From: Cytophagaceae bacterium
GTDB taxonomy: Bacteria; Bacteroidota; Bacteroidia; Cytophagales; Flexibacteraceae
DNA: 64,000 nt
Direction of reading: 5' to 3'
Assembly (NCBI GenBank): GCA_027490155.1
Contig: JAIXYP010000052.1
Location: 62,001-126,000, forward strand
Positions 42,989 to 52,716 of this stretch are shown piece after piece. A program made the translations under genes and the position numbers. Every line of letters begins with the position of its first letter. Position 1 is the first letter of the stretch. The notes beneath the pieces are model-generated. The model saw nothing but the letters and a program-made list of their open reading frames with translations. It had not been told where the DNA came from and made no database searches.

Positions 42989-45388
42989 CTACTCGATCAC
43001 GAGCTTGATAGTTTGCTTCCGATCGTTGGCTGTAGCCTCAAGGATGTATATGCCCGAGGGTAGGGTAGTCTGGATGCGGTATTGCCCATCGCCCAGCTGA
43101 CTAACGGATTTATCGCTGCCTAGTTCCTGCATTTGATAACTGATCCGCCCAGAGATGTCCCGTATCGTGAGCGAAGTCAATGGTTGGCTTTGGTTCTGAA
43201 TATCTAAAACGAACGCACCAGCAGATGGATTAGGGTAGATAATCAGGCTACTTGTTGTCTGATTGATCGGCTCTGGCGTATCGGTATTGACCGGTACGAT
43301 GGTCACGGGGAAATCATAAGTCACACCGCTGTTGAAAGGTGTGCAGGCATCTCCGTTACCATTGTTGGAAGGCAAACCACGGGTCCTGATCCGGAGGGTG
43401 GTGAGGCCCAGTTTGGCAGTAGCTGGGATCACAAGGTTAGCACGTGAGGTGACGTTTGGCCCCACATTGCGGCCTAGGTCAGTCCACTCGCCACCTTCGA
43501 AACCGCCACTTTGGTCGTTGTCTAGCCAGGCACTCATGTTGCTATTGGCGTTGACTCTGTAGTTGAGGATGTAGGTGGCACCTCGGCGAAGAGTTGCTGT
43601 TGTGGTGTCACGAGGTCCAAACCGAATGTAGGTGCGGGTGCCGAATGGGCAAGTGCGGTAGTTGACGCGTAAGCTCGTGTTGATAACGGTGAAGTAGCTG
43701 ATGAAGTTGCCGCAGGTGGTGTTGTTCTGGACGTTGGTGCAGTAGCAGGTGATGATCGGGCTCTTCTTGATCAGGACAGGGGCTGTCAGGGTGCGTTGGC
43801 CACTGGCCGAACACACGATCTCCATCCGGACGAAGATGCTATCGCCTAACATCCGGAGGCCAGAGACTGTATAGACACTGCCCTTATTGCTAGGATCAGG
43901 TGTATAAGTAAGCCCATCGACAGAGGTGGACCAGGTGATGTCAACACCAGCACCCGTAGGCGCAGTCTGGATACGGACCTTGGTGCTGTCGTACCCGCAA
44001 ATGGTTGCTGCATCGGCCTGAATGCTTTGGTTCTGGGGGCTGAGTGAGCAGCCAAAACCAGGGTAGATATTGGCCTTGAAGTCTAGCGTAAATCCAGATC
44101 CGAACTCTAGGCAAGCATCGGATGGTCCGTTGTTAACCCCAGCTCCGCGAATCCTGATGCGCATACCAACCTGCCCGACGGTGGCGTTGCCGAGCACAAT
44201 AAATGGCGTCGTGACCAACGCGTTTTGGTTACTGTTGCGGCCTAGGTCGATCCACTCAGCGGCCTCGAAAACACCATTGGCGTTGTAGTCAATAAAGGCA
44301 GAAACTGAAACCCCACCTGGTGACCGATAGCTGAAGCTATAGGCCCCGCCTTGCTCTAGGTTGGCCACCTCGATAGGCGAAGTGCCAAAGCGGTAGTAGG
44401 TGCCAGCGCAAGTGGTCGGCAGAAGAGGGAAAAAGAATGAGTTCAGGATCTGGAGCGAGTCCAGCATATAGCCCGGGATATCACAGGCGTTCCGATGCAG
44501 GTTGGTGCTGCAAAAACACATATTTGGCGCCTCTTTCCGCAGCATGATGCTGATGGAGTAGGTGGTGTCAGCACCATTGGGACATATTTGGCGCAGACGG
44601 ACGTACGCACTATCGGCCACAAAGTTGCGGAAGTAGAATTTGTGGCTGGTGTTATTACCTGCCACTGCGCTGTTGTACTGGATGCCATCTGTGCTGGTTT
44701 GCCACTGCCATTGATAACCACCTGCCAAGATGGTATTGGTAACCGTAATGGTTGCCGAGTCGCCCAAGCAGAGTTTAGTTTTATCTTCTTGGATGGCGGG
44801 TGGTGTGGATTGGCCTTGGCATACCGCCCCTGCGCCGATCACGACATTGAAGTCAAATGTGTTGCCAGAGGCGAAACGCAAACAAGCATCTGGCGCCGCG
44901 TTCTGAGATGGAAGGGCCCGTGTCCTGATCCGGAGTTTAGTTGGGCCTGTTAGGGTGGTGAAAGGGATGGCATATCGGACTGTCTGAGTATTGTTGGCAC
45001 TAATGCTTCGGCTGAGGTCGATCCATTCGGACGCGTCGAAGATTTGGTTTTGGTTAAGGTCGATCCAGCCACTGATGTTGACTTGGCCTAGTGCCCGAAA
45101 GGTAATGGAAGCCGTATCCCCTTGGTTAAGCCGTAGGACCTCAGTTGTATCAGTGCCGAAAGTGAAGTAGGGCGATTGGCTAGGGCAGGTTTTGGCCAGC
45201 AGAGGGCGGAAATTAGTGCCTGTCACAAACAGGGTGTCCAGCAGGCCGTTGCCATTGTTACCGCAGTTGTTTTGGTGCAGGTTGGTGGTGCAATATTGTG
45301 CCAGGGCTTGCCCTGCAAACAGTAGCAACACTAAGCTGATGGAAAACAGCACCCAAAGGCGCCTCGTAAGATGGGTAATGTTCTGCAT
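42989..45388 (-). CDS. Secreted protein with three GEVED-type domains and T9SS sorting domain
   Basis: 799 residues. A signal peptide (hydrophobic core LWVLFSISLVLLLFAGQALA) is followed by three similar units that begin YCTTNLHQNNC, CSTNLHRNAC and CYCTNVQNNTTC. Each carries SxWIDLNQNQIFDASEWIDL-type Ca-loop strands and an RIRTRALPSQNAAPDAC-type end, the GEVED domain pattern. Between units are Ig-like spacers. The last ~80 residues (LIIYPNPSAGAFVLDI ... SGIYILEATANDRKQTIKLVIE) are a T9SS sorting domain. It is expected on the cell surface. Function unknown, possibly adhesion. Confidence 0.88.
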   Translation of the reverse strand: MQNITHLTRRLWVLFSISLVLLLFAGQALAQYCTTNLHQNNCGNNGNGLLDTLFVTGTNFRPLLAKTCPSQSPYFTFGTDTTEVLRLNQGDTASITFRALGQVNISGWIDLNQNQIFDASEWIDLSRSISANNTQTVRYAIPFTTLTGPTKLRIRTRALPSQNAAPDACLRFASGNTFDFNVVIGAGAVCQGQSTPPAIQEDKTKLCLGDSATITVTNTILAGGYQWQWQTSTDGIQYNSAVAGNNTSHKFYFRNFVADSAYVRLRQICPNGADTTYSISIMLRKEAPNMCFCSTNLHRNACDIPGYMLDSLQILNSFFFPLLPTTCAGTYYRFGTSPIEVANLEQGGAYSFSYRSPGGVSVSAFIDYNANGVFEAAEWIDLGRNSNQNALVTTPFIVLGNATVGQVGMRIRIRGAGVNNGPSDACLEFGSGFTLDFKANIYPGFGCSLSPQNQSIQADAATICGYDSTKVRIQTAPTGAGVDITWSTSVDGLTYTPDPSNKGSVYTVSGLRMLGDSIFVRMEIVCSASGQRTLTAPVLIKKSPIITCYCTNVQNNTTCGNFISYFTVINTSLRVNYRTCPFGTRTYIRFGPRDTTTATLRRGATYILNYRVNANSNMSAWLDNDQSGGFEGGEWTDLGRNVGPNVTSRANLVIPATAKLGLTTLRIRTRGLPSNNGNGDACTPFNSGVTYDFPVTIVPVNTDTPEPINQTTSSLIIYPNPSAGAFVLDIQNQSQPLTSLTIRDISGRISYQMQELGSDKSVSQLGDGQYRIQTTLPSGIYILEATANDRKQTIKLVIE

Positions 45389-45755
45389 GTATTGGTGTAT
45401 GGTTCGCTTTGGACTTGTAAAGGGGCAATATGGCCAAATTTTGGGGCGGAAGCAACCATTAGGAGCTAAGTGCTGTCACCTAGATAGCAGCCTACCATTT
45501 ACTGGTGTTGAAGCAAACCAAAGGACTTTGACCAAGTGCTGATTTTTTTTGGCGATGGTCTAGCCTAGTATATCGCGTTTTGATGATCTACAGAGGGAAT
45601 TTGGTGCTTCATCGTGAAAACAAGTCTTTAAACGATGTTAAAACTTGTACGGTGGTATTGACTTTCAGGGTATTGTATTCTATGTTTGTTAAGGACATGA
45701 GGTTACGGCTTGACAACTGCTTCTTCGTTTCTGCATACTCAAGGACCAGACCAGC
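45389..45755. other. Intergenic region of about 370 bp
   Basis: The divergent region between the GEVED-repeat gene and the interrupted gene at 45756. The first half is GC-balanced and the second half AT-rich. No frame of useful length and no hairpin were found. Confidence 0.4.
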
Positions 45756-46400
45756 ATGAAGACAGATTTGGCTAAGGAATTTAAGGTTCCATCGCTTTTG
45801 AGGTAACTTGCAAGCCTTGTTTTGCTGCTGGGCCTTTGCTTCAGCCTCACTACTTATACTAGGGAAGAGGTCTGCCCGCCTGAGGAAGAGGATGCAGTTA
45901 TCCAATTTCGTGCTTTAGTACGCTCTTTTGGGGACCGTTACAAAGTCACGGGTTATACCATCAATGGTGTAGATCGCAGCTCTTATCTCGATACCCTACA
46001 TTTGCGGAATAAGGTGATTGATTTTAGGGCCTATAATGTTGCACGCCAATTAGTACGTCGAAGTTCTACCGCACGTGATCCAAAAGCTTGTTACATGAAT
46101 GTTACGTATGGTGGGATATATCGGCAAGATACGACCCAAGTGGTTTCAGCTAGTATTGTAGATGGAAGGATAATTAATATTTCCACTTACTATGATTCAA
46201 ATCCGCTCAGTATTAGTGTGTGGATTTACAGGGGCTTGATAAGATCAGGAATATCACTAGATGGTTTTAAATTAGTTCCTGATAATGTAGATATGATACA
46301 AACTGGTCTTGTTGTTCGTGTCATCCAGACTGGTAATACGCTAGAGTTTCGGTCAACAAACTTGTCGGTTCCTGCCTCTTTGTTTTTTACACTGCGTTAA
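45756..46400 (+). pseudogene. Secreted hypothetical protein interrupted by one in-frame TAA
   Basis: From the ATG at 45756 the frame reads MKTDLAKEFKVPSLLR, then TAA (45804-45806), then continues in the same frame as LASLVLLLGLCFSLTTYTREEVCPP to the stop at 46398-46400. The part before the TAA is the n-region and the part after is the hydrophobic core of one signal peptide, so a single mutation seems to have broken an otherwise intact gene of ~214 codons. The 190-residue remainder has no recognised domain. A TTG at 45822 could give a shorter product. Alternatives are a sequencing error or readthrough. Confidence 0.65.
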
Positions 46401-46640
46401 TCGTGTTGGTTCAATAAGGTCAGCCACTACTTTGTCAACTTGAAGGATTAGATGTGTGATAGAGCTTGTTTTGTCGGATTGGGTTTTAGTAAATCAATTA
46501 TTCTAACATTAACCATGCGGCCTTATGGCAAGCAATGATAGGTTTATCCCAAATTTGCTTTGGTTTAGAAGTTTTCAAATGTAACATTTAACTTGCTGTC
46601 AAGTTAATTCAGAAGCATTATTAAATTGTCTTTAATCAGT

Positions 46641-48395
46641 CTAGTCATCGCCAAGGATTTGTTTAAGTATACTCATTACATATTCCCTGCGGAGAGTCCA
46701 GAATTCAATACAGTTATCTAAATCCAGTAAATCTTTATGATTGAATGGTAGTATTTTGGACTTTTGATCCTGGTCATATTCTTCGAGCCAACTTTTTAAC
46801 TCCATGCTACTCTTCATTCCCCTATTTGTATGGGCATCAAGTAATTGAAGGTTCACAATGGTATTCCTGATGTTTTTTATAGTACTTGCTTTTCCTTCCT
46901 CGGTGCACATACTTAAATATCGGTCAGTTTCAGCAAATGAATGTAGATGATCAATATCATAATATTGGTTGGTATCGAAATGGTTAACTTTACTTTGAAT
47001 TAGTTGGAGAATCTTTCTTGTACTCTTATGCTCTTTTTGAAAATCTAGTATAGCTTCAACTTCTAAGTTTCCAAGTCTTAATAAGCATTTATTAAGGGAT
47101 TCATCGATAGTTTCAGACTCATAGATGTATTGTACGCAATCCCTTAGCTTTGCATTCTCTGTTGTTTGAAGTGTGAACCATGATATATGTATTCTAGAGA
47201 GTGTTTTGACATATGAATTCCAGTTTGTTTCTGGAAATTTATAAAATATGTAGAAGCAAAGAAGCTTGAAACCTCTATTAGTATAGGCTATTTTTGCTTC
47301 TTCGATACACAATTTTGATTTTTCAAATGCCGCTTTAATATTTACCCAATTCTCTTTAATATTTCCTGAAACGTCTTTTTTAAAGTCCTTTACTTCTATT
47401 GCTACATTTTTACACCTTGAGCCTACTATTAATGCTCCTTGAAGAATGATTGATCTATGATCTTGTTCGATATAATAGCGAACTTCGCTATTTAGAACCA
47501 TTTCTAGCTTCTCCACTTCTTCTCTTGCTTCGGACCAATGGCACCCAAGAGCAGCAAGTACTAAGTCTGGTTTCGAAACAGGCGTACCTGAGTTGTTTAT
47601 TCTCAAAAATGCCTCAAATCCTTCAGCAAGACTTGCTTCGCTTATCTTTAGTATCATCAATGAAGTAACACTATTATTTTCGGGATTTGATGTCAAATCT
47701 CCTTGGCCCATTAAGGAATTTTTAATTTTAGTATATATTTCTGCGTTCGCTTGGTTTTTCCAAACGTGTTCTGGTTTTAATGTTGGATAGTTATAAGCTG
47801 CACGTAAATTCAGATACGTAGTTTCCTTGTCTTTGTCCCTGTGTTGTATTTCTAATTCATTTACATTATATTCATTTAATTCTTGCCAATAAAACTCCAA
47901 ATCGCTATATTCATTTGTAGTTACACATAAAAATTCTTTAATATATTTATCAGGATTGTCAATCCGATTACCTTGCCCACCAATATGCCTTGAATGAGTT
48001 CCTCGAAAAGCAATATTGATTGAAGTTAGCCTTTGTTGGCCATCAAAGACTAAAAAGTCAACCTCGGTATTTTTTTCTTCTTTTGGACTTCGGAAGTTGC
48101 CGAAATATTCCCAATCTTCAGAAACTAGACCCTGGCGGTCATAGTCATAATCTATGTATTCCGTAATGAACGCAAAGCTATTCTCAAGTAAAGATCCATT
48201 TTTCTCTGATGACCTTGGGACTTCCATAAAGGTCATCAAGTTCATTGGGTAGCCTTCTATAATGGACCTTACAAGGTCCTCAATTTGATGGCGCTTCCAT
48301 ACATACGGTCGTTGAATGTTTGGTAAAGAGTACTTGTGGTCTTCTATGGCCTTTAGGGCTTCTCCTATACTATGGTAAATAACTTCGTATTTCAT
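46641..48395 (-). CDS. DUF262-family protein, GmrSD-like candidate type IV restriction enzyme
   Basis: 584 residues. The N-terminal DUF262 domain has NIQRPYVWKRHQIEDLVRSIIEGYP (~26-50) and the nucleotide-binding/ParB-like FDGQQRLTSI (D118-R122). The middle is helical. The C-terminal part has DIDHLHSF (~483) and NLQLLDAHTNRGMKS about 40 residues later, matching the His/Asn layout of the HNH-like DUF1524 nuclease domain. GmrS-GmrD fusions of this type cleave modified (glucosylated hydroxymethylcytosine) phage DNA. The gene is clearly AT-richer than its neighbours and stands alone, which suggests horizontal transfer. The C-terminal domain call is less sure than DUF262. Confidence 0.82.
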   Translation of the reverse strand: MKYEVIYHSIGEALKAIEDHKYSLPNIQRPYVWKRHQIEDLVRSIIEGYPMNLMTFMEVPRSSEKNGSLLENSFAFITEYIDYDYDRQGLVSEDWEYFGNFRSPKEEKNTEVDFLVFDGQQRLTSINIAFRGTHSRHIGGQGNRIDNPDKYIKEFLCVTTNEYSDLEFYWQELNEYNVNELEIQHRDKDKETTYLNLRAAYNYPTLKPEHVWKNQANAEIYTKIKNSLMGQGDLTSNPENNSVTSLMILKISEASLAEGFEAFLRINNSGTPVSKPDLVLAALGCHWSEAREEVEKLEMVLNSEVRYYIEQDHRSIILQGALIVGSRCKNVAIEVKDFKKDVSGNIKENWVNIKAAFEKSKLCIEEAKIAYTNRGFKLLCFYIFYKFPETNWNSYVKTLSRIHISWFTLQTTENAKLRDCVQYIYESETIDESLNKCLLRLGNLEVEAILDFQKEHKSTRKILQLIQSKVNHFDTNQYYDIDHLHSFAETDRYLSMCTEEGKASTIKNIRNTIVNLQLLDAHTNRGMKSSMELKSWLEEYDQDQKSKILPFNHKDLLDLDNCIEFWTLRREYVMSILKQILGDD

Positions 48396-48525
48396 GTTTT
48401 CTTGACTTTGATGCTAAACTAGTTTCTATGTTGCATGTTTGCAAATTTTATTTTGTAATAACTGGTAAAGATTTTTCCCAGTTGGCCAGGGGTGTGTTCT
48501 GGGACCATATTCCCGCTCCATCCCC

Positions 48526-48533
48526 TATCTTTG
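48526..48533 (+). promoter_or_regulatory. Candidate -7 box (TATCTTTG) of kynU
   Basis: A perfect TAnnTTTG octamer ends 4 nt before the ATG at 48538. The same distance is seen at the MerC operon promoter. No clear -33 TTG is present at 19-20 bp, so the call is moderate to weak. Confidence 0.4.
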
Positions 48534-48537
48534 CTAT

Positions 48538-49848
48538 ATGTACACCACGACCGACCGTGACGATATCCTAGCCCATCGTCAAGCCCTGCACCAAGAAGCC
48601 ATTCGCCTAGATGCGCAAGACCCACTGGCCAGTTTCCGCGACCAGTTCTACATTCCGCGCCTGCTGACAGAGCCCAATTCGGAGGTTGATTTGACCTATT
48701 TGGTAGGCAATAGCCTTGGTTTGCAACCTAAGCGTGCCTACAACTGTGTCCAGCATGCCATGGATAGCTGGGCGACCCTTGCAGTAGAGGGGCATTTTAG
48801 CGGTACCCATCCTTACATGACTTATCATCGGCTATGTGCTGCTGGTTTGGCTGAGCTGGTCGGTGCGGCAGAAGATGAGGTGGTGGCGATGAATGGTCTC
48901 ACAACCAACCTCCACCTGATGTTGGCGAGTTTCTACAAACCAGTAGGTACCCGTACCAAGATTTTGATGGAAGCAGGGGCCTTCCCAAGTGATCAGTATG
49001 CGGTTGAGACCCACCTACGCTGGCATGGCCTTGATCCTGCTGAGCACATCATCGAAGTAACCCCAGCAGTTGGCAGCCGTATCCTGACTGATGAGGCGAT
49101 CTTGGCAGCCATCGCAGCAGCTGGTGATACGTTAGCCTTGGTCCTATTTAGCGGGGTTCAGTATGCCACAGGTCAGGTTTTTGACATGGCCTCTATCGTA
49201 AAGGCGGGGCATGCTGTCGGGGCTTATGTTGGTTTTGATCTAGCCCATGCCATTGGCAACATCAGGCTAGAGCTCAACACTTGGGGGGCTGACTTTGCTT
49301 GCTGGTGTACCTACAAATACCTCAACTCGGGCCCTGGCGGCATTGCGGGTGTTTTTGTCCACAATCGCCATGCCGACCGCAAGGATCTGGTGCGCCTAGG
49401 TGGCTGGTGGGGCCACAATGAGGCCGAGCGTTTCCTGATGCGCAAAGGGTTTGACCCAATGCCGGGCGCCCAAGGTTGGCAACATAGCAATGCACCGATT
49501 TTGCTATTAGCAACGCTTCGGGCCTCGTTATCGGTAGTGGCAGATGCGGGTTGGGACAATATCCTGACCAAAAAGGCCAATATGAATGCCTTTATGCTCC
49601 AGTGTTTGCAGCAGCCTGGGCTAGAGCAAGTTACCATCCTGACACCGCAGCCGGCAGGTTGCCAGTTCAGCCTCGTGGTGCCCGGTGGTAAGCAGGTATT
49701 CCATACCTTGCGTGCCGCTGGTGTGCTGGGCGACTGGCGTGAGCCTGATATTATCCGTTTAAGCCCAGTGCCGTTGTACAATACCTATCAGGACATTGCC
49801 AAAGCCACCACCACGCTTGCTGATGTGCTGGAAAGCCAGTTGTCGTAA
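48538..49848 (+). CDS. kynU: Kynureninase
   Basis: 436 residues, the family size. PLP-dependent fold type I enzyme: the start DPLASFRDQFYIP and VGNSLGLQPKRA (~55), FDLAHAIGNIRLELNTWGADFACWCTYKYLNSGPGGIAGVF with the PLP Lys in TYKYLN (~K260), and GGWWGHNEAERFLM downstream. It cleaves kynurenine or 3-hydroxykynurenine to (hydroxy)anthranilate and alanine in tryptophan breakdown or quinolinate/NAD synthesis. No other kyn gene is adjacent. A -7-like box ends 4 nt before the ATG. Confidence 0.95.
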   Translation: MYTTTDRDDILAHRQALHQEAIRLDAQDPLASFRDQFYIPRLLTEPNSEVDLTYLVGNSLGLQPKRAYNCVQHAMDSWATLAVEGHFSGTHPYMTYHRLCAAGLAELVGAAEDEVVAMNGLTTNLHLMLASFYKPVGTRTKILMEAGAFPSDQYAVETHLRWHGLDPAEHIIEVTPAVGSRILTDEAILAAIAAAGDTLALVLFSGVQYATGQVFDMASIVKAGHAVGAYVGFDLAHAIGNIRLELNTWGADFACWCTYKYLNSGPGGIAGVFVHNRHADRKDLVRLGGWWGHNEAERFLMRKGFDPMPGAQGWQHSNAPILLLATLRASLSVVADAGWDNILTKKANMNAFMLQCLQQPGLEQVTILTPQPAGCQFSLVVPGGKQVFHTLRAAGVLGDWREPDIIRLSPVPLYNTYQDIAKATTTLADVLESQLS

Positions 49849-50104
49849 CCTTGTTGGTTTGGATTTGATGCCAATTTTATGAGCCAGCTTCCGGGGCCAG
49901 TAGCCTCAGGCTTGTCAAGTGTTGCGAACAATATTTTTGCAAAATGGTCTGAAATGGTCCTTTATCGCCCGTGATTGACCTTGGTCGGAGATTTGGCTTG
50001 CAGCCTGTGCCCAAAATTTAGTAAATAGCCGTCCACTAGTACAAAATCACCACCAGTGGTAGGCGCTTAGTAGTCTGCACTGGTCCAAGCACTTTCTACA
50101 GGCA

Positions 50105-50923
50105 ATGTCGGTTCACAAATCGGAATTCAAACGCATCACCACGCATGTCTTGCTCGAAATGAAGCAGCAAGGCAACAAAATCGCTATGCTCACGGCCTAC
50201 GACTATAGCATGGCACATTTGCTAGATGCCGGAGGTGTGGAGGTGTTGCTAGTCGGTGATAGTGCCAGCAACGTAATGGCGGGGCACGAAACCACCTTGC
50301 CCATCACATTAGACCAGATGATCTACCATGCGGCTTCTGTCGTGCGGGCGGCCAAACGCAGTCTGGTCGTTGTGGATATGCCGTTCGGCAGCTATCAGGG
50401 CAATAGTAGTGAGGCCCTAAGGTCTGCGATCCGGATCATGAAGGAAAGTGGTGGCCATGCCGTCAAGCTAGAAGGTGGTGCCGAAATCAAAGAAAGTATC
50501 CAGCGCATCCTAACCGCAGGTATTCCTGTGATGGGGCATTTGGGCCTTACGCCCCAATCCATTTACAAATTCGGCACCTATACCGTCCGTGCCAAAGAGG
50601 AGGCCGAGGCGCAAAAACTGCTTGAGGATGCCCAGCTATTACAGGACATTGGTTGCTTTGCGTTGGTGCTGGAGAAAATCCCAGCTAAGCTCGCGACCCA
50701 AGTGGCGCAGCAGCTCCAGATCCCAGTCATCGGTATCGGTGCTGGTAATGGTGTGGATGGACAGGTATTGGTCTCGCATGATATGCTAGGCATCACCGCA
50801 GAGTTTAAGCCACGCTTTTTGCGTCGTTATGCTGAGCTCAGCCAAGTTATTACGAACGCCCTCGGCAACTACATTGCTGATGTAAAAAGTGGGGATTTCC
50901 CGAACGCCAAGGAGCAATACTAG
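50105..50923 (+). CDS. panB: 3-methyl-2-oxobutanoate hydroxymethyltransferase
   Basis: 272 residues, typical for PanB. Landmarks: [42 protein letters not shown] with the Mg-binding Asp in [34 protein letters not shown], and [22 protein letters not shown]. It adds a hydroxymethyl group from methylene-tetrahydrofolate to 2-oxoisovalerate to make ketopantoate, the first step of pantothenate synthesis. The next gene (nnr) starts 14 bp after its stop, so they are co-transcribed. Other pan genes are not in the window. Confidence 0.96.
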   Translation: MSVHKSEFKRITTHVLLEMKQQGNKIAMLTAYDYSMAHLLDAGGVEVLLVGDSASNVMAGHETTLPITLDQMIYHAASVVRAAKRSLVVVDMPFGSYQGNSSEALRSAIRIMKESGGHAVKLEGGAEIKESIQRILTAGIPVMGHLGLTPQSIYKFGTYTVRAKEEAEAQKLLEDAQLLQDIGCFALVLEKIPAKLATQVAQQLQIPVIGIGAGNGVDGQVLVSHDMLGITAEFKPRFLRRYAELSQVITNALGNYIADVKSGDFPNAKEQY

Positions 50924-50937
50924 CCCCAGACCCCCAG

Positions 50938-52455
50938 ATGCAGTATTTTTTATCAGCCAGCCAGATCAAGGAGGTAGATATTGCCACCCAGCACAAGCTT
51001 GGCCTCAGCACAGTCGGTCTGGTTGGTTTGGCGGCGCAAGCCTTTGTCACGCAGTTGCTGCAGGACTTTCCTGATACCTCTCATTTTGTAATCATTGCAG
51101 GTGTTGGTAACAACGGGGCTGATGGCCTCGCGATTGCCAAGTTGCTCCATCGATACCAACTCGGGGTCAGCTGCTTCATGCTCCATGCCAGTAGCGATCC
51201 CTCAGAGGCCACAACTGAGCTCCTGCCAGAGGTGATGCAGTTGCTGCCAGTCCAGATGATCGACTCAGAGGACAACCTGCCACAATATCCATCTGGTTGT
51301 GTGTTGATTGATGCCATTTACGGTGCTGGCTTAAACCGCCCCATTGTTGGTTTAGGTGCCCAGCTGATTGGGCATATCAACCACGCTAGGCAACAGGGCG
51401 TCCTATACACGGTCGTTTCTGTCGATCTACCAAGCGGCCTACAACTATCGGCGTCATCCTTTGGGCATACTGCCGTTCGGGCCGATGTTACCTATAGTTT
51501 CCAAGTACCGAAGTTGGCGTTTGTGATCCCGGAGAACGCCCAATTTTTGGGTGAAGTTAAGTTGCTGGATATTGGTCTGGATGCTGAGTCGCTAGCTAAT
51601 CAACAATCGGTCTATCAACAACTAGAGGCGGCTGATATACGTGCATTGATCAAAGTGCGGCCCAAATATGCCCATAAAGGCAATTTTGGTCGGGCCTTGC
51701 TAGCAGGTGGGAGTGTTGGCAAGATCGGGGCCATCCGCCTAGCGGCTGAGGCTGCTTTGCGGGTCGGTGCCGGTGTGGTCACGGCCTACGTCCCCCGCTG
51801 CGGGCTTGATGTGTTGCAAGCTAGTTTGCCCGAGGCCATGGTCGTTTGCGATGCTGATAAACGCTTTATTACCTCCGCCCCACCTGTAGAAAACTATACG
51901 GCCATCGGCATTGGTCCGGGTATGGGCACAGACGAGCAAAGTGCAGCGGCCTTGCGTGCCTTCCTCGAAAAAGCAGTCTCTCCCGTCGTCCTTGACGCTG
52001 ATGCCATCAATCTGCTAGGGCTATACCCCTTTATGCAGGCCCTTGTGCCCCCTGGGTCCATCTTGACACCCCATGCCCGTGAGTTTCGGCGGATAGCGGG
52101 TCCCTCGGCTAATGATTATGAGGCCCTTGACCGCCTACTTAATACTGCCAAAAGGCTCCGTAGCTATATCATCTTCAAAGGGGCGCATACCTGTATTGCC
52201 ACACCTGATGGCTTTGCCTTTTTCAACAACACGGGCAACCCAGGCATGGCCACCGCTGGCAGTGGCGATACCCTCACGGGGATGATCGTCGGCTTGTTGG
52301 CACAGGGTTATACACCTTTGCAAGCCTGCCAACTAGGTGTTTGGCTGCATGGCCTCGCTGGAGATCTTGCCGGAGCAGAACTAGGCCAAGAGGCCATGCT
52401 CGCAGGCGATATCATCCGTAAGATAGGAGCGGCTTATGCGGTGTTGAGGGGGTGA
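50938..52455 (+). CDS. nnr: Bifunctional NAD(P)HX epimerase / ADP-dependent NAD(P)HX dehydratase
   Basis: 505 residues. The N-terminal YjeF_N domain (~1-215) carries VIIAGVGNNGADGLAIAKLL and VLIDAIYGAGLNRPI. The C-terminal YjeF_C kinase-like domain (~220-505) carries AHKGNFGRALLAGGSVGKIGAIRLAAEAALRVGAGVVT, GIGPGMG, LDADAIN, LTPHAREFRR and NPGMATAGSGDTLTGMIVGLLAQG. The fused protein repairs hydrated NADH and NADPH: epimerisation of R-NAD(P)HX, then ADP-dependent dehydration of the S form. It is immediately downstream of panB and presumably in one transcript with it. Confidence 0.95.
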   Translation: MQYFLSASQIKEVDIATQHKLGLSTVGLVGLAAQAFVTQLLQDFPDTSHFVIIAGVGNNGADGLAIAKLLHRYQLGVSCFMLHASSDPSEATTELLPEVMQLLPVQMIDSEDNLPQYPSGCVLIDAIYGAGLNRPIVGLGAQLIGHINHARQQGVLYTVVSVDLPSGLQLSASSFGHTAVRADVTYSFQVPKLAFVIPENAQFLGEVKLLDIGLDAESLANQQSVYQQLEAADIRALIKVRPKYAHKGNFGRALLAGGSVGKIGAIRLAAEAALRVGAGVVTAYVPRCGLDVLQASLPEAMVVCDADKRFITSAPPVENYTAIGIGPGMGTDEQSAAALRAFLEKAVSPVVLDADAINLLGLYPFMQALVPPGSILTPHAREFRRIAGPSANDYEALDRLLNTAKRLRSYIIFKGAHTCIATPDGFAFFNNTGNPGMATAGSGDTLTGMIVGLLAQGYTPLQACQLGVWLHGLAGDLAGAELGQEAMLAGDIIRKIGAAYAVLRG

Positions 52456-52716
52456 TCAGTTTGAATTTGGCTGAACTAGGATTTTGCGGATTATAGCGAT
52501 CGAAAAGATTCTTGTCCTATAAATCCGGTAAATCATAAGGTAGCCAGCATGGGATTTACGGCAGTGTCATGTTTTTGTTAGGTGATAGGCTTTTCTTAGC
52601 GATTGTATAGGTTCAAAGGTGCCAATTGTCAGCCACCCGACAGTTCGGTAGATTGACTATCACGTCATTTGTTTTTATATTGTTTCATAGCCATTTAGTC
52701 CGCACACCCGACAATC

